Notes under the pieces: generated by a model
The model's database searches: none
The model's input: the letters and a program-made list of their open reading frames with translations, nothing else
Told to the model about the DNA's origin: nothing
Program-made: the position numbers and the translations under genes
Shown here: in pieces, positions 1 to 10,774 of the stretch
How the letters are laid out: each line of letters opens with the position of its first letter
Position numbering within the stretch: position 1 is the first letter of the stretch
Assembly (NCBI GenBank): GCA_918807975.1
Contig: OU964921.1
Location: forward strand, 39,086,498 to 39,150,497
Source of the DNA: Aplidium turbinatum
Taxonomy: Eukaryota; Chordata; Ascidiacea; Aplousobranchia; Polyclinidae
Direction of reading: 5' to 3'
DNA length: 64,000 nucleotides

Positions 1-774
1 TTAAGTTCCTTTTCTTTTTCACTCATTTTTAATAAAGCTGGGAAAGCAGTAGCCCACACAGTCTTGCTGTTTTTCTTTTGAGGTTTAGGTGGCCTAAGTC
101 TGTCAGTCCAAGTTGAAGCAATTCCAATCATGTTTCCAATCATGTCATAAATTGTTTAGATATATCTAATTAGCCTAAGAAAAAAAATTGGAGTCATTTG
201 AACTATTCCTTCAGCTTCCTCACAGCTTATGAAAATTTCGATTTTGCTGAAAATTTCGCATTTTTGTGGGTGGTTACATGATACATAATTGCGTTAGACA
301 TTTTGCCAGCTATGAAACGTCATTGTATTCCTCTTTATAGACCTGCCCTGAGCTGTTGCGTCATTTCTTAATGAAATTGGGTTAATTTGGTAGGAAAAAG
401 TGACGTCTTTTATTTGAATTTACGTCACTGACGAAGTTTGTAGTTAAGTAACCACAAACAAAAATGCGAAATTTTTAGCAAAATGAAAATTTTTATAAGC
501 TGTGAGGAAGCTGAAGGAATAGTTCAAATGACTTCAATTTTTTTTTTAGGCTAATTAGATATATCTAAACAATATTGTATCTACCCAAACTAAAAATATT
601 TTTGAAAAAAAATGCGTTTTTGACCCCATTTTTCGATTTTTGGGCCCCATGAGGAGGCTGAGGACAATTTTTTACGAATCTCAAATTTTGTCATGATTGA
701 TTTCTCACTCATTGGCACCATTTCCCCACTACCCCGAGAGAATTAAAAAAAAAGTTCAAAAACGAGCCACCCTA
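1..774 (-). mobile_element. Right-hand end of a DNA transposon that starts before the window
   Basis: The outer end at 774 reads, on the minus strand, TAGGGTGGCTCG, close to the terminus of the complete transposon at 10,775-13,650 (TAGGGTAGAGC), so the two may be related. A minus-strand open frame of about 45 codons runs off the left edge (about 143 to 1) and includes the stretch STWTDRLRPPKP; this could be the start of a transposase, but I do not recognise the family. Between frame and terminus lies a long inverted repeat (152-573). The other end and the target duplication are outside the window. Confidence 0.5.
152..573. repeat. Long subterminal inverted repeat
   Basis: Two arms of roughly 130 bp (about 152-285 and 437-573) are near-perfect reverse complements. 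Each contains the TAGATATATCTAATTAG block, the AGCTTCCTCACAGCTTAT block and a run of A or T. The spacer is about 150 bp. It probably belongs to the transposon end at 1-774, though it could be a separate foldback element inserted there. Confidence 0.75.
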
Positions 775-1037
775 ATGCACATCGCATGTCAGGCTTAAAG
801 TTAAGTTTGTTTCGAGCTTGTGTCTTCACACTTACAAGTGCAGAAAGGCCACTTTTGCACAAAATGACGTCACAGAACAATAAACTTCACAACAACCGCA
901 AGAATAAGAGCTGAAAACTAAAGTTAAAATTAGGTCCCTTTGCCAGTCAATAATCGTGAGACAATGTTACCAACATTTCTGTTCACAGCTTGTACAATAC
1001 AGTAGCATTAGCATAGGCTACAATTGCAACCAACAGC

Positions 1038-1254
1038 CAGTGCTGTTTTAAGCACTTTATGGGCCTCGGGGCCAAAATAATTTTGGACGCCCTACGCACT
1101 ACGCAGGCAACAAAATCTATAATAATATAATGAGCATTTTCACTGCAGCGATATGGAAAGGTGGTTTACATTAATAGACTTTCTGACCTGTTTGGAAAAC
1201 AACACAAACGTAGGCTAGGCTAAGTGATAGTAAACACAGGTCTATTATGTAATA
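1038..1254 (-). mobile_element. hAT fragment, same family as the element at 49,155-51,033
   Basis: It begins with CAGTGCTGTTTTAAGC followed by a GGGCCTCGGGGCC block, and shares further blocks with the reverse complement of about 50,850-51,033 (start CAGTGCTGTGTTAA, then the GTCTATT and ACAGGTCTATTAT blocks). Only this end is seen; a complete hAT (1,263-2,525) sits immediately beyond it. Confidence 0.6.
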
Positions 1255-1262
1255 GCTACACG

Positions 1263-2525
1263 CAAAGGTGGGCAGTAACTAGTTACAAAAGTAACTAGTT
1301 ACTGTAACTAGTTACTTTTTGAGTAACTGTAACGGTAACTTCGTTACTATTTTTCAAAAGTAACGAAACGCGGTAACTAGTTCCTATTTTACCACTTTTT
1401 CACCAGTTACAGTTACAAGTTACTTTTGCATTGAAATTTCAGTGTCTAATTGCCGTTTATTTCTCCGCGCATGTTTGTATCTTGCTTTGTGCGTGTTTGC
1501 TGCGCTTTGCGCAATAAGTCATTTTTCTTGCAAATCACTTGCGACGGCATTCCACCCACAATTTAGACTTAGGCTACTGTAACTGTGTTTAGTGGCTGAC
1601 AATTAAGACCAAAATAAAACAGAGCATGCTTCAATCAATTGAAGAAGCAAACTGCTCTGCTGAAGAAGGGAGTAGCAGCGACACTAAAGTGGATGGTGGT
1701 AGAGCCACAGAGGACTTTTTCGCACCACTTTACGCAAAAACCAAGAAAAGAAAAAAATGCGTGTTGAATCTGTTACAGGAGTATTTGGAAGCGGATCCTA
1801 AGCCCAAGTTCAGCGGATCCAGATTCACAAGCGGATCGATGAAAACACTGTTTTAAAAACATAACACTCCCATTCCGTCAAGTGCTGCAGAGGAAATATT
1901 GTTTTCATTGCAGCATTTGTTCATCACCAGACTTAATGACTGTACCATCTTCAAGCCACCTAACGGAGTGGAAGGTCTGCGTGTCATGGATGATGAAACC
2001 AAAGACTGGCTGCTCTCTAGTAGCCTTCCATTATAGTCCGGGAACATCGTGAATCTGGGGCGGTAAAAATATAGACCCTCGGCCCCAGAGGCTCACACGG
2101 CGACGACGATTGGACAATGACATTTTGAAGCCCCAAAGGGCAGACCTAAGTGACTAGCACTTTGAAGTGCTCGTATTTCTCAAAGGAAATAAACATATAA
2201 ACTTAAGCCACTGAGTAATTTTTTTTAAATAAAACATTGTTGGTTTTGTACTTGTGCTGTTATGTTAGCATGGGTGGCTCTAAGTCTAACACTATATATC
2301 AAACATTGCGGTTAAACTGGACTTGCATGCAGAGCTGGCCAGGTGCAGAATTTTTTTGTTCAGATTGGTGAGTAACGGAAAGTAACTAGTAGGCTAACTG
2401 TAACTAGTAACGGTAACTAGTTACTTTTTTAAATCGGTAACTGTAACGGTAACTCAGTTACTATTTTGGCCAAGTAACTGTAACTGTAACTCAGTTACTT
2501 TTGAAAGTAACTTTGCCCACCTTTG
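1263..2525. mobile_element. hAT DNA transposon with intact ends, degraded transposase
   Basis: Terminal inverted repeats start CAAAGGTGGGCAGTAACT and end AAGTAACTTTGCCCACCTTTG, with many internal AGTAACTGTAAC-type subterminal repeats. An exact 8-bp target duplication GCTACACG lies at 1,255-1,262 and 2,526-2,533. The inside keeps a decayed hAT C-terminal dimerisation region on + near 1,860-2,035 (NTPIPSSAAEE-like, then a DDETKDWLLSS-like stretch). An upstream open frame (1,626-1,856) may be another transposase remnant. Non-functional as a source, but its ends and target duplication are intact. Confidence 0.9.
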
Positions 2526-2533
2526 GCTACACG

Positions 2534-2936
2534 CAGAGGCGTAACAATCGCCCTCCGTACCCTCCGATCGGAAGAGGCCCCGCAAGGAATGAGGGCCCCT
2601 CCCGCGAAGTTTTTGGAAGACTATCGAAATACAAGATATAACTACGTGGTCACAAATGCACGCGTAATAGCAGAGCTTACTGGTATTGAGCAGGTGTTTT
2701 CAAAAAATACGGTGTGACGTAAAAAGAGAATGTTTGGTTACGAATGTGCTGATGATTCTAGTCTTCTTTCTGTTGAAGAAACATTCAAATCGCAATTTTT
2801 CTTGTTCTCACTGATCAGGCCATATCTTCTGTTTCTTCGCGCTTTGACCAACTTGTGGAGTGGTACAAGTTGTTTGGATTTCTGTACAACACAAGCAGCC
2901 TGAAGAAGTGTCTCGGAGAAAATGGTTGGGTTGGTT
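2534..2936. other. Possible further hAT end followed by unassigned sequence
   Basis: Immediately after the target duplication the sequence CAGAGGCGTAACAATCG with GC-rich GGCCCC blocks resembles the beginning of another hAT terminus, but I found no matching opposite end. The remainder to 2,936 has no recognisable gene. Confidence 0.3.
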
Positions 2937-3046
2937 TTGAATCTTTATCCTCGGACTGACAAAGTCTTGATTCGTTATTCCTGGTAGTTTCGCATACTTG
3001 TAGAGGCTCTTGACGCAGGACCGGTTACCGAGATTGACAGAGAGAG
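2937..3046 (-). mobile_element. SINE 3' fragment
   Basis: On the minus strand this matches the 3' half of the tRNA-derived SINE at 29,029-29,350. Shared blocks are CTCGGTAACCGG, GAGCCTCTACAAGTATGCG and the AAGATTCAAA end. It abuts a GA-rich microsatellite (3,040-3,064). Confidence 0.7.
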
Positions 3047-3110
3047 GGAGAGAGAGAGAGAGATGGAGAGCGAGAAAAATAACTTTATTTGCCAATCAGA
3101 TTCTATAATA
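3040..3110 (-). mobile_element. LINE 3' tail with TC microsatellite
   Basis: On the minus strand it reads GGCAAATAAAGTTATTTTTC followed by a TC-rich tail. The same arrangement (AGGCAAATAAAAGC then TC repeats) is seen on + at about 37,670-37,710. It may be the 3' end of the LINE whose coding end is at 4,217-4,540, but the intervening kilobase is not demonstrably LINE. Confidence 0.45.
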
Positions 3111-3368
3111 CAGTAGTACGAAACACAATAAGCTTACATCACAATAGCAAACATTTCATGAACATAGAGCCGGGACTACAGAGAAGGGGACTTCCGACTG
3201 AAAAGCGGCATGGGCCTTAAGAGGGTTACTACCGCTGAAACGAAAATCGACAAAAGATAACATCTAAACGTCTTTCTGTTTCATGTAACAACTTTTACGG
3301 GTACTCAGCACAAAATTGAGTAAGCTGTGGCTATATTTACACCATATATTGTAATAATTACCTCAATA

Positions 3369-3543
3369 GTGTTGCCAGATAAGAAATTCTGCCCTAGTTT
3401 GAGGAAAGTTTAAAGCTGTTGAAAAAAAAACTTGAGTTTTGTAAATTTTTTTAGTCCTGGACAAAGATGAAAACGCTCATCTTATTCCTAACTCTAACCC
3501 TTACCTTAACCCTTCCTAACTTTAATCCTAACTCTGGCAACAC
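3369..3543. repeat. Small inverted-repeat element with telomere-like core
   Basis: Perfect 11-bp terminal inverted repeats (GTGTTGCCAGA and TCTGGCAACAC) bound 175 bp. The inside contains degenerate C-rich CTAACCC-like units at about 3,484-3,535. No clear target duplication. Probably a MITE; the TTGCCAGA terminus recurs elsewhere in the window, for example at 5,908 and 10,091. Confidence 0.55.
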
Positions 3544-4216
3544 CTGATTGTTACTATGGCATTAAGTGTGGAAAAATAGCCCCTTCCAATTGAGTATACG
3601 GTGAGGAAAAATATGCAAACACTGATAAAACGTAACGTAAACATTTCACTATAACATTTAAAATCATAAGGCTACATGGAATCGCCAATACTGTAAGACC
3701 GTATATATATTCATTTTTGGAAAATTAAACAAAGATGATGAATACTGCTGCAACGCCGACTTTGTTAGGCCTATGTGTTTCCTGTGGCTCCAGGTCCCCT
3801 ACTGCCATGGGCAAGCATATTAACCCTTGAAAGGGGGGTATCGCGACTGCCACGTCGCTCATTGTTGCCTGGTTTCGGAGGATGTTTGAAGTTCCTTGAT
3901 TGGGGTAGGATTTCTACACAAACAGATAGAAAATAATGTAGTGCAGTCGGCTGCTCCCAACTGGTCATTAATAAAGACCCAAATGGATTGAAGGAAGCAC
4001 TCGAATTGGCTAATGGCATTAAACAATAAACGGCAATAAGTCAGTGTTTGATATACATATACAAATTATACATATAGGCTACATGTGATATAAAACAATG
4101 AAAACTATTAATAGGCTACTACAAAAATGTGATATACATGTTACATGTGATATACATGTTTTGTAGTTAACTTAAACAGCGTAATTGTTTGTAGAGGTAC
4201 GGTAGGCTAAGTTGCT

Positions 4217-4540
4217 TTTCATGTAGGGAACTGGTTTGTGGTCGTTTTTAAATAATGTAATTTTAGTTTATCACTGCAGGCTTTGATGTTGGAAAGTGTG
4301 CCTATTTCGTGTGGGATCTCATTCCATACTTTTGGACCTTGCACTTTAAGGCTAGAGGCTTGACTTCTTCGTTTCAACTCTTGGCAAGAAATAGTTATTC
4401 TGTTGAGAACATCTTGTGTTATGGTAGTGTATTTCTCTTTGAGTTTGGAAGTATCCGGTAAAGATTGTTGGCAGATGTTCACTTTTGTACTTAAACATAA
4501 TTTTTGCAATTTCATGTTTATAGATGAGGTTTACACGTAG
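4217..4540 (-). pseudogene. LINE reverse-transcriptase C-terminal fragment
   Basis: A 98-codon minus-strand frame (4,515-4,219) ends with QGPKVWNEIPHEIGTLSNIK and then a short basic tail. That is the usual last 50 residues of CR1/L2/Jockey-type LINE proteins (a G-P-x-x-W-N-x-[IL]-P motif). No RT core is present, so the copy is strongly 5'-truncated. Confidence 0.6.
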
Positions 4541-5907
4541 TACACAACACTTCTGATAGAGCGGAGCTGCTGTGGTTGTTCGTTCGCTATAAATGTTATG
4601 ACTCGTATGATTCTGTTTTGCAAGACTAGCCTAATATTCGATTTAATTGTTTGTTTTTTATGGAGCTGAACCCCAACCCAACTTCATGTTCTGAATCAGT
4701 TCAGTTCGTTCTATTTGTAATCAAGGCATTATTTGGCTGCAACGTTTTCAATCTAGAAATTCGTTACTTTCCTTACAATAAACTCATAATCGCAGAAGAA
4801 TAAGGTAATAATCCTCAGATCATTCCCACTACCAAGCTGATACTCGGGATGTTGCTGTAGCATTTAGCTACAGCTAGATATGTTCAGACAATCTTACGTT
4901 CGCTACAGTCCAATCTGTGCTTGCTAACACTATCTATTTATACATACAACCATTCGATTAATATCAGTATTTTGCTACAAGTGACTCTGCACCAAACAAT
5001 TCACAAAAAAAAAACATTGACCGAACCACACTTCTTTTAGAATAAAAGTTTAAAACAGTAGGCTACAGTGAACATGTTGTTACCGAAACATAAAAGTCTT
5101 TTATTTGTTGCTGAGATGGTGGCCCGCAGGCTGGGCCCCCTTTGACACAGCATTGGCAACAGCTTAAAATATTCGCGGCCTTCTTGGAGAGTCTTCACTC
5201 CCGTTAAGACGTGGGGCTTGCCCTCCCAGTTTAAGAACTGTACTGATGTAGGATAGAACTTGAAGCATTGTTTCACGCTGATAACTTATCACTCGTTGAC
5301 GCATTGAACACATTGTGGTTGATTATAATTATTTTTGTGGTGGGCACAATGCTGCGCTGAAAACCAGGCTGAAAAGGTTGGAATTTCTTACATTGCATTA
5401 GTTTTGTTATTGTTTGAATAATTTCATTCATTTAGGGTACCGGTACTACACTGTTCTCAATCATTTATTTATAAAACACTAAAGCAAGGCCTAAACAAAA
5501 AATAGCCCCATTCCAAAGCAAGGCATGAACGATGCTTTGATTTCAACATGACATCAATTGAAAAAAAAATCAATTCAGTTCAATTCAATTTGTTTTTTCT
5601 TTGTCGAAAAACAGCAGCAGTGATAAAGTTACAAATAGTGTACCGGTAGGCCTACCGCGGTACTGGAACAAAACCAATGAAAGGATTTAAAGGTGACAAA
5701 ATCACAGAAGTTTAAAACGTGCATGCGATGCAGATTCAAAAAGAATGGTAAAGTAATGCTCAGCTCAGCGTCAGCTACACTATAGATTTTAAACGTATTG
5801 AAATGACTGTCGTCTTTCGTGACGCTGTTTTATTTTTGTGCCAAGTTATGAGAAAAATTCTTGTTGAATAAAGTAGGAGCACTGCAAGCGACCATAGCTC
5901 ATCAGTC
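4541..5907. other. No recognisable gene
   Basis: AT-rich unique-looking sequence. A 79-codon minus-strand frame at 5,037-5,276 (includes FKFYPTSVQFLNWEGK) is not recognised and has no splice context I could verify. I see no other feature. Confidence 0.4.
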
Positions 5908-6535
5908 TAGGGTTGCCAGATTTTTTTCTCAAAATAGTGAACATTTTGAAAGCGCGGGACAGCACCCTCAAAGTTCTCAAACACATGCCAAAATACGCGC
6001 GACCGCACCCTCTTAGGCACGCCACGCGCCTAAATGTGTGCAACCACTCCCTAAAATGCAAAGAATTATTGCAAAATATGTAAAAATTGTTGCAATACTA
6101 TGTGTGATATTGTCTGACACAACAATTTGGTTCATAAGTGATAGGCTACCACAGATGAAAGTTGATAAAATCTTGCTTTCTTGGTCTTTAGCAAGTATAA
6201 TGCTCAACTGATCACAGGTTGAATCCAGGTAATGGGCTAGCTAGTTTCTTGCAGTGTAGGCTACACAGCATATACCTACTGATGCTAAGTGGGCAAGAAA
6301 AAAAAACCACGATTAGAATTAGAAGTGCTAATTAGAACACTCCTATACCTGCTTATGTAGTTTACTTAACATACTTTTCGTGCGACTGTGCTGCCTTCAA
6401 TAAAAGCTTGTTAGCAGAAATTTTTTTTTTAAATTCTTAGCAGCTAAAAGGTGTGGTGAAGAATACACACAATTCACTTTTAACAGAATAAACAGCTAAA
6501 CGGTTTCGCTCATCTGTCCATATGTTACCCATAAC

Positions 6536-6955
6536 CAGAGCTTTAGAGCCGGAACAAGGAACCAGATTCCCCGAAACCGTGCATTTTCATCGGAGCTGGA
6601 GCCGGAGCTCTATTTGAAATTCATGTGGAGCTGGAGCCAGTTGTTTGAAAAATAGCCCCGGCATGTTTTGAAACGCAGTTCCGCATGACATTTTGATAAC
6701 AGTACCGTACCTTAAATTTCATAAAGTTGTAGCCTACCATTTTTTAGCAACAGTTGACTACAGGCTATTTTAAGCTTTAGAAATTAAATTGATATGTCGC
6801 CATTATTTTAATGTAGGCTAAGCACTTTTCCGGGCCTGGAGCCGGAGCAGTGGTATCAATAAGCTTCGGAGCTGGAACTAATTTATGATAAAAGAGAGCT
6901 CCGGAGCTGGAGCAACTTAACATTTAGGCTACCGTACGCCTGTTCCAAAGCCCTG
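6536..6955. mobile_element. Non-autonomous hAT element
   Basis: The ends CAGAGCTTTAGAGCCGGAAC and TGTTCCAAAGCCCTG are inverted repeats. An exact 8-bp duplication CCCATAAC lies at 6,528-6,535 and 6,956-6,963. The interior has repeated GGAGCTGGAGCCGGAGC subterminal motifs and no transposase. Confidence 0.88.
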
Positions 6956-7236
6956 CCCATAACACCAAAAATTCTCTCAACATTGACATTAGATACAGGG
7001 AATAGACATTGCATACTGGACAACTTTTAACAAGTTATGTGCATTTTCTTTCTGAAAAAAGTTAGTCCACTTTTCCAGCGATGATCTTCCACGATGATCT
7101 TATAACTTATTAGCCACATCACACATGATTGAGTAGCTGACCTACATAGTCTATAAACTAACAGTCAAATGGCCAAACATCTAGGCTGTTATAGTTGCTC
7201 GGGCTATTGGCTTTCAGTTTGTCACCTACCTAGGCT

Positions 7237-7740
7237 CAGAGATGTACGTATACGCCGCATACATGCGGCGTAGACTTTTTGTTTACGCTAACGCTTGCGG
7301 CCACATTTTTTTGGATAGTTTGCGCTTGAGGCTACGCCATAAAGTTTTCGCGGTTTTTTAGCGCATAGCGTCAACGCATACTTTTTAATGTATTCTTTTC
7401 TCTACAACACGCCAATACCTTCCAGCGCTGCAGTTGAAAGAATGTTTCCAATGGGCAAAGACATATTGCAACCAAAACACAGCAAAATGTCAGATGAAAA
7501 CTTTCAGATGCTTGTGTTTCTTCGTGGAAATTCAAAATAAAACTGGTTTGTTTCAAGTGGTTTGTACCATGTGAATGTTTGGCACCTAGCAAACAAAATT
7601 AGTTTACGCTAGTGTATGCGCTGACGCTGACGCCGCCAACTTTTTTTACAAGTTGCGTTGACGCATACGGCGTATGGTTTTTCGAACGTTTGCGTTAACG
7701 CTGACGGCGTCAATATTTTTTGTATGCGCGTACATCACTG
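7237..7740. mobile_element. Short hAT element, copy 1 of a two-copy family
   Basis: The ends CAGAGATGTACGTATACG and CGCGTACATCACTG are flanked by an exact 8-bp duplication CCTAGGCT (7,229-7,236 and 7,741-7,748). On + near 7,380-7,540 it retains a hAT dimerisation-domain remnant (NTPIPSSAAVERMF, then MGKDILQPK). It is in opposite orientation to the copy at 30,437-30,954. Confidence 0.92.
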
Positions 7741-7880
7741 CCTAGGCTGTACACTCCACTGTTGGACTTCGTGCTGGTCAAGCCTGGCTTTGGCGAAATT
7801 ACACTGGGGTAGTATAGTAGGGGTTTTTCCCCAAAGCACCAGACTCTCCTGCTTTTAGTCTCTAAGCAGCAGAAGTGTAT

Positions 7881-8450
7881 CATCATCATCATTTTCAGCC
7901 TGTGAGAGCCCAATGCAGAGCGTAAGCCTTCCCCTTTTCATGCCAATTTACATGATCATGTGCTAGTTGGTACCAATTGGTTGTATTGCATTGTCTGTCA
8001 ATGTCGTCCCTCCATCTTACTTTTGGTTTTCCTTTCTTTCTTTTGGTTTCTCGTGGTGTCCATGTTGTTAATTTTTTAGTCCATCTATTGTCCTGATATC
8101 TTGCTATATGACCTGCCCAGGACCATTTTAGTTTCTTGATTGTGCTCAATATATCTCGTAATTTTGTTTGATTTCTGATCCATTCGGCAGTCTTTTTGTC
8201 TCGCCATGTTAAACCCATCATGATTCGTTCATGTGCTCTCTGCATAGTTCTTAGTTTAAGTGTTAATTTCTTTGTAAGATTCCAAGTTTCTGCACCATAT
8301 GTAGCGGTTGGAACGATGCATTGATCGTAGACTTGTTTCTTGAGAGAAAGAGGCAGTTTTGACTTAAATATCGAACTTGCTCTTCCGAAGGCTTGCCATC
8401 CAAGTGATATTCTTCTTTTGATTTCATCTTCTTTGTTGGAGTTAAATCTT
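7881..8450 (-). pseudogene. RTE-clade LINE, 3' part of a 5'-inverted insertion
   Basis: On the minus strand this encodes the RTE C-terminal region: YDQCIVP, TYGAETWNLT, then LKWSWAGHIAR and the KGKPKVRWRDDI stretch, ending in WHWALTG-like sequence near 7,895. The 3' terminus is a short ATGATGATG-type simple repeat at 7,881-7,893, typical of RTE elements. With the oppositely oriented segment at 8,450-9,898 it makes one insertion flanked by AGAAGTGTAT duplications (7,871-7,880 and 9,899-9,908). Confidence 0.85.
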
Positions 8451-9898
8451 CTTTGTTGTTAGGAAATACAGTTGAAGATTTAAATAACAGTATCGTTATC
8501 AATCTTACAAAAACAGCTGAAAAGTATAGAGAAGTAAAGCCTAACAATGGTTCAAAACTGTCAACAGAAACTTTAAACCTTATGAAGAAGCGTAGAGATC
8601 TCAAGCAACCAATATCAGCAAGGAACAAAATCGAAAAAGCAGAACTTGACAAACTCATCAGTAAAAAACAAAGAAGAGACATAAGAAAATACAACTCTGA
8701 TGTTGTTGAAGAAACGATCCGGAAAGGTCGAGGTTTTAAAGCTGCCAAAAGGAAGCTCAGCTTGGAAAAAAATTCATATGACTGGAATAAAAGAACAAGA
8801 TGGCTCTATTACAAAATGCAGAAACCGGATAATAGAAAGAACAAGAGAATTCTATCAAAATCTCTATGCTAGCAATCAGGGTCAAGGGCCGGTCGACAAC
8901 TCCGGTGACAAATCTCAAATTTTAGCAACCACTCCAGAAGTAAATATCTCTGAAATAAAACATGCAATTGGTCAGATGAAACGAAATAAAGCGCCTGGTG
9001 AAGATAATATTACGCCTGACCTAATTAAAGATGCAGAAGAAACAATTTCATCACCTCTTGCCCATCTGTTTACGGAATGCATTAAAACAAGACAAACTCC
9101 TTCCAACTGGAAGAATGCTATCATCATACTTCTTCATAAGAAGGGAGACCAAAAAGACTTGGGAAACTATCGTCCGATTAGTCTTCTTCCAACAATTTAC
9201 AAACTTTTTACCCGAGTAATTACCAACAGAATTGCTAAAGATTTGGACTACCACCAACCGAGAGAACAAGCAGGTTTTAGGAAAGGGTTCTCAACCATGG
9301 ACCACCTGCATACTATCAACCAATTAATTGAAAAAACAAACGAATATAACATCCCACTCTGCCTTGGACTAATAGATTATAAAAAAGCGTTCGACTCTGT
9401 TGAAACATCAGCTGTCATTTCAGCACTGGAAAAACAAGGAATTGACCAATCATACACTCAACTTCTCAAAAACATTTACGCGAAAAATACATCTATAATT
9501 CGGCTGCACAAAGACTCTGAACCATTTCAGATTCAAAAAGGGGTACGTCAAGGTGACACAATATCTCCAAAACTTTTTACAGCAACCTTAGAAGAAATTT
9601 TTAAGCAACTTAACTGGGAAGAAAAAGGAATCAAAATTGATGGTGAATACATAAACCATTTACGTTTTGCTGATGACATTATCCTTATATCTGAGCAACC
9701 TAAACAACTACAAACAATGCTAAGTGAACTCAATACAGAAAGCAAAAAGATTGGCCTTCATATGAACTTTAACAAAACGAAAGTTATGTTTAACAAACTG
9801 GCAGACACCGACAGCAATATTCTTTTGGACGGAGCGACTATCGAAAAAGTAGATCACTATATATATCTTGGCCAAAAAATTACAACCAACTCCAACAA
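8450..9898 (+). pseudogene. RTE-clade LINE, inverted 5' part with reverse-transcriptase core
   Basis: Two overlapping frames (8,453-8,872 and 8,700-9,935) together cover the linker and RT domain, so there is a frameshift near 8,775-8,810. RT motifs are intact: LIDYKKAFDSVE (motif A), GVRQGDTISP (motif B) and FADDIILIS (motif C), preceded by NYRPISLLPTIYK. The protein breaks off at about 9,895 at ITTNSNKE, exactly where the minus-strand piece resumes (NSNKEDEIKRR). The endonuclease domain is absent, so the copy is 5'-truncated as well as inverted. Confidence 0.9.
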
Positions 9899-10589
9899 AG
9901 AAGTGTATAGTTACTGGTTAATCCATGGCTATTGACTAAAATATATTAACAGAATTGTTGACAGAAATTAATTGTTGACAGAATTGTTAAGAATAGCAGA
10001 ATAGTGAACGTGTTCACTATCACTATTAGCAAAATAGTTTACAGTGAACATTTTCTTGAAATAGTGATTTGTTCACTAAAATAGTGAACATCTGGCAACC
10101 TTACTCATCACGTGAGGACAAGTGATTTGACGTCATGTGACAACAAAACAAACTGAAGAATAGATGTCAAAGTTCGTCATTCCTGTCAGCTGACTTCTTA
10201 GTCACTTCGTATAACTAGGCGCTAACAGCGAGCTCATGTATTTCAAACTCAGACATTTGATTTGTGATGTTTCATTGCATCCACAAAGTGAATTGTGCAG
10301 TGTGCACTCAGTTTTCTATTTTTTTGTGATGTAGCTCGTTAAATAATAGTACTGTAGTCTACAACAGTCTTTCTTAATCAGCAGTGCCAGCGCCCAGAAG
10401 AGTTTCAAGTGCATGGTTAGCCAAATGTATACCATGAATCAACAATCGACCAGCTCAGTGACCAGTTGTTATATCTTTTGGCTGTAGAGCTGGTAGATCT
10501 GAGATCAATTCTATATATATCAGGTCAAACCAAAGATTTTAAAAGCGGTAGGCTACCGATTGTGTTGTTTCGTGCATAATGTAGTGAGA

Positions 10590-10720
10590 GTAAGTTGAGT
10601 TGAGTTCAGTTTATTTTTGTTTTGTTGGCGAAAAATAAAAAAACAAAAATATACAAAAACACAAATAATTTGCACAACAAGGATGGCAGCGAAAGACCAA
10701 AAGGTCACAAAGTAGTAGTG
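10590..10720 (-). mobile_element. LINE 3' tail fragment
   Basis: On the minus strand it carries GGTCTTTCGCTGCCATCC and then ends in an AATAAACTGAACTCAACTC tail. The full-length LINE tail at about 25,300-25,445 has GGTCTTTCGCTACCATCC and ends in TTGAC repeats, so this is a short 3' fragment of a related element. Confidence 0.6.
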
Positions 10721-10774
10721 TGATGACATCGTAAACCTGATATAAAATTTAAAATGAGCTCTGTTGCTGTTGAC

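Larger units (their letters stand above)
5908..10103. mobile_element. Candidate composite DNA element with TAGGGTTGCCAGAT ends
   Basis: The left end TAGGGTTGCCAGAT (5,908) and right end ATCTGGCAACCTTA (10,090-10,103) are near-perfect inverted repeats, each followed inward by AATAGTGAACA motifs. Flanks CTCATCAGTC and CTCATCACGT share their first seven bases, as expected of a worn 8-10 bp target duplication. Three later insertions lie inside: hAT at 6,536, hAT at 7,237 and the RTE LINE at 7,881. No transposase is visible; superfamily undecided (hAT or Mutator-like). Confidence 0.45.

Noticed and set aside
3480-3543. Interstitial telomere repeats
   Set aside because: CTAACCC-like units are too degenerate and lie inside a small inverted-repeat element.
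5037-5276. 79-codon minus-strand frame as an exon
   Set aside because: The amino-acid pattern looks protein-like (YPTSVQFLNWEGKP), but I cannot link it to any family or to flanking exons.
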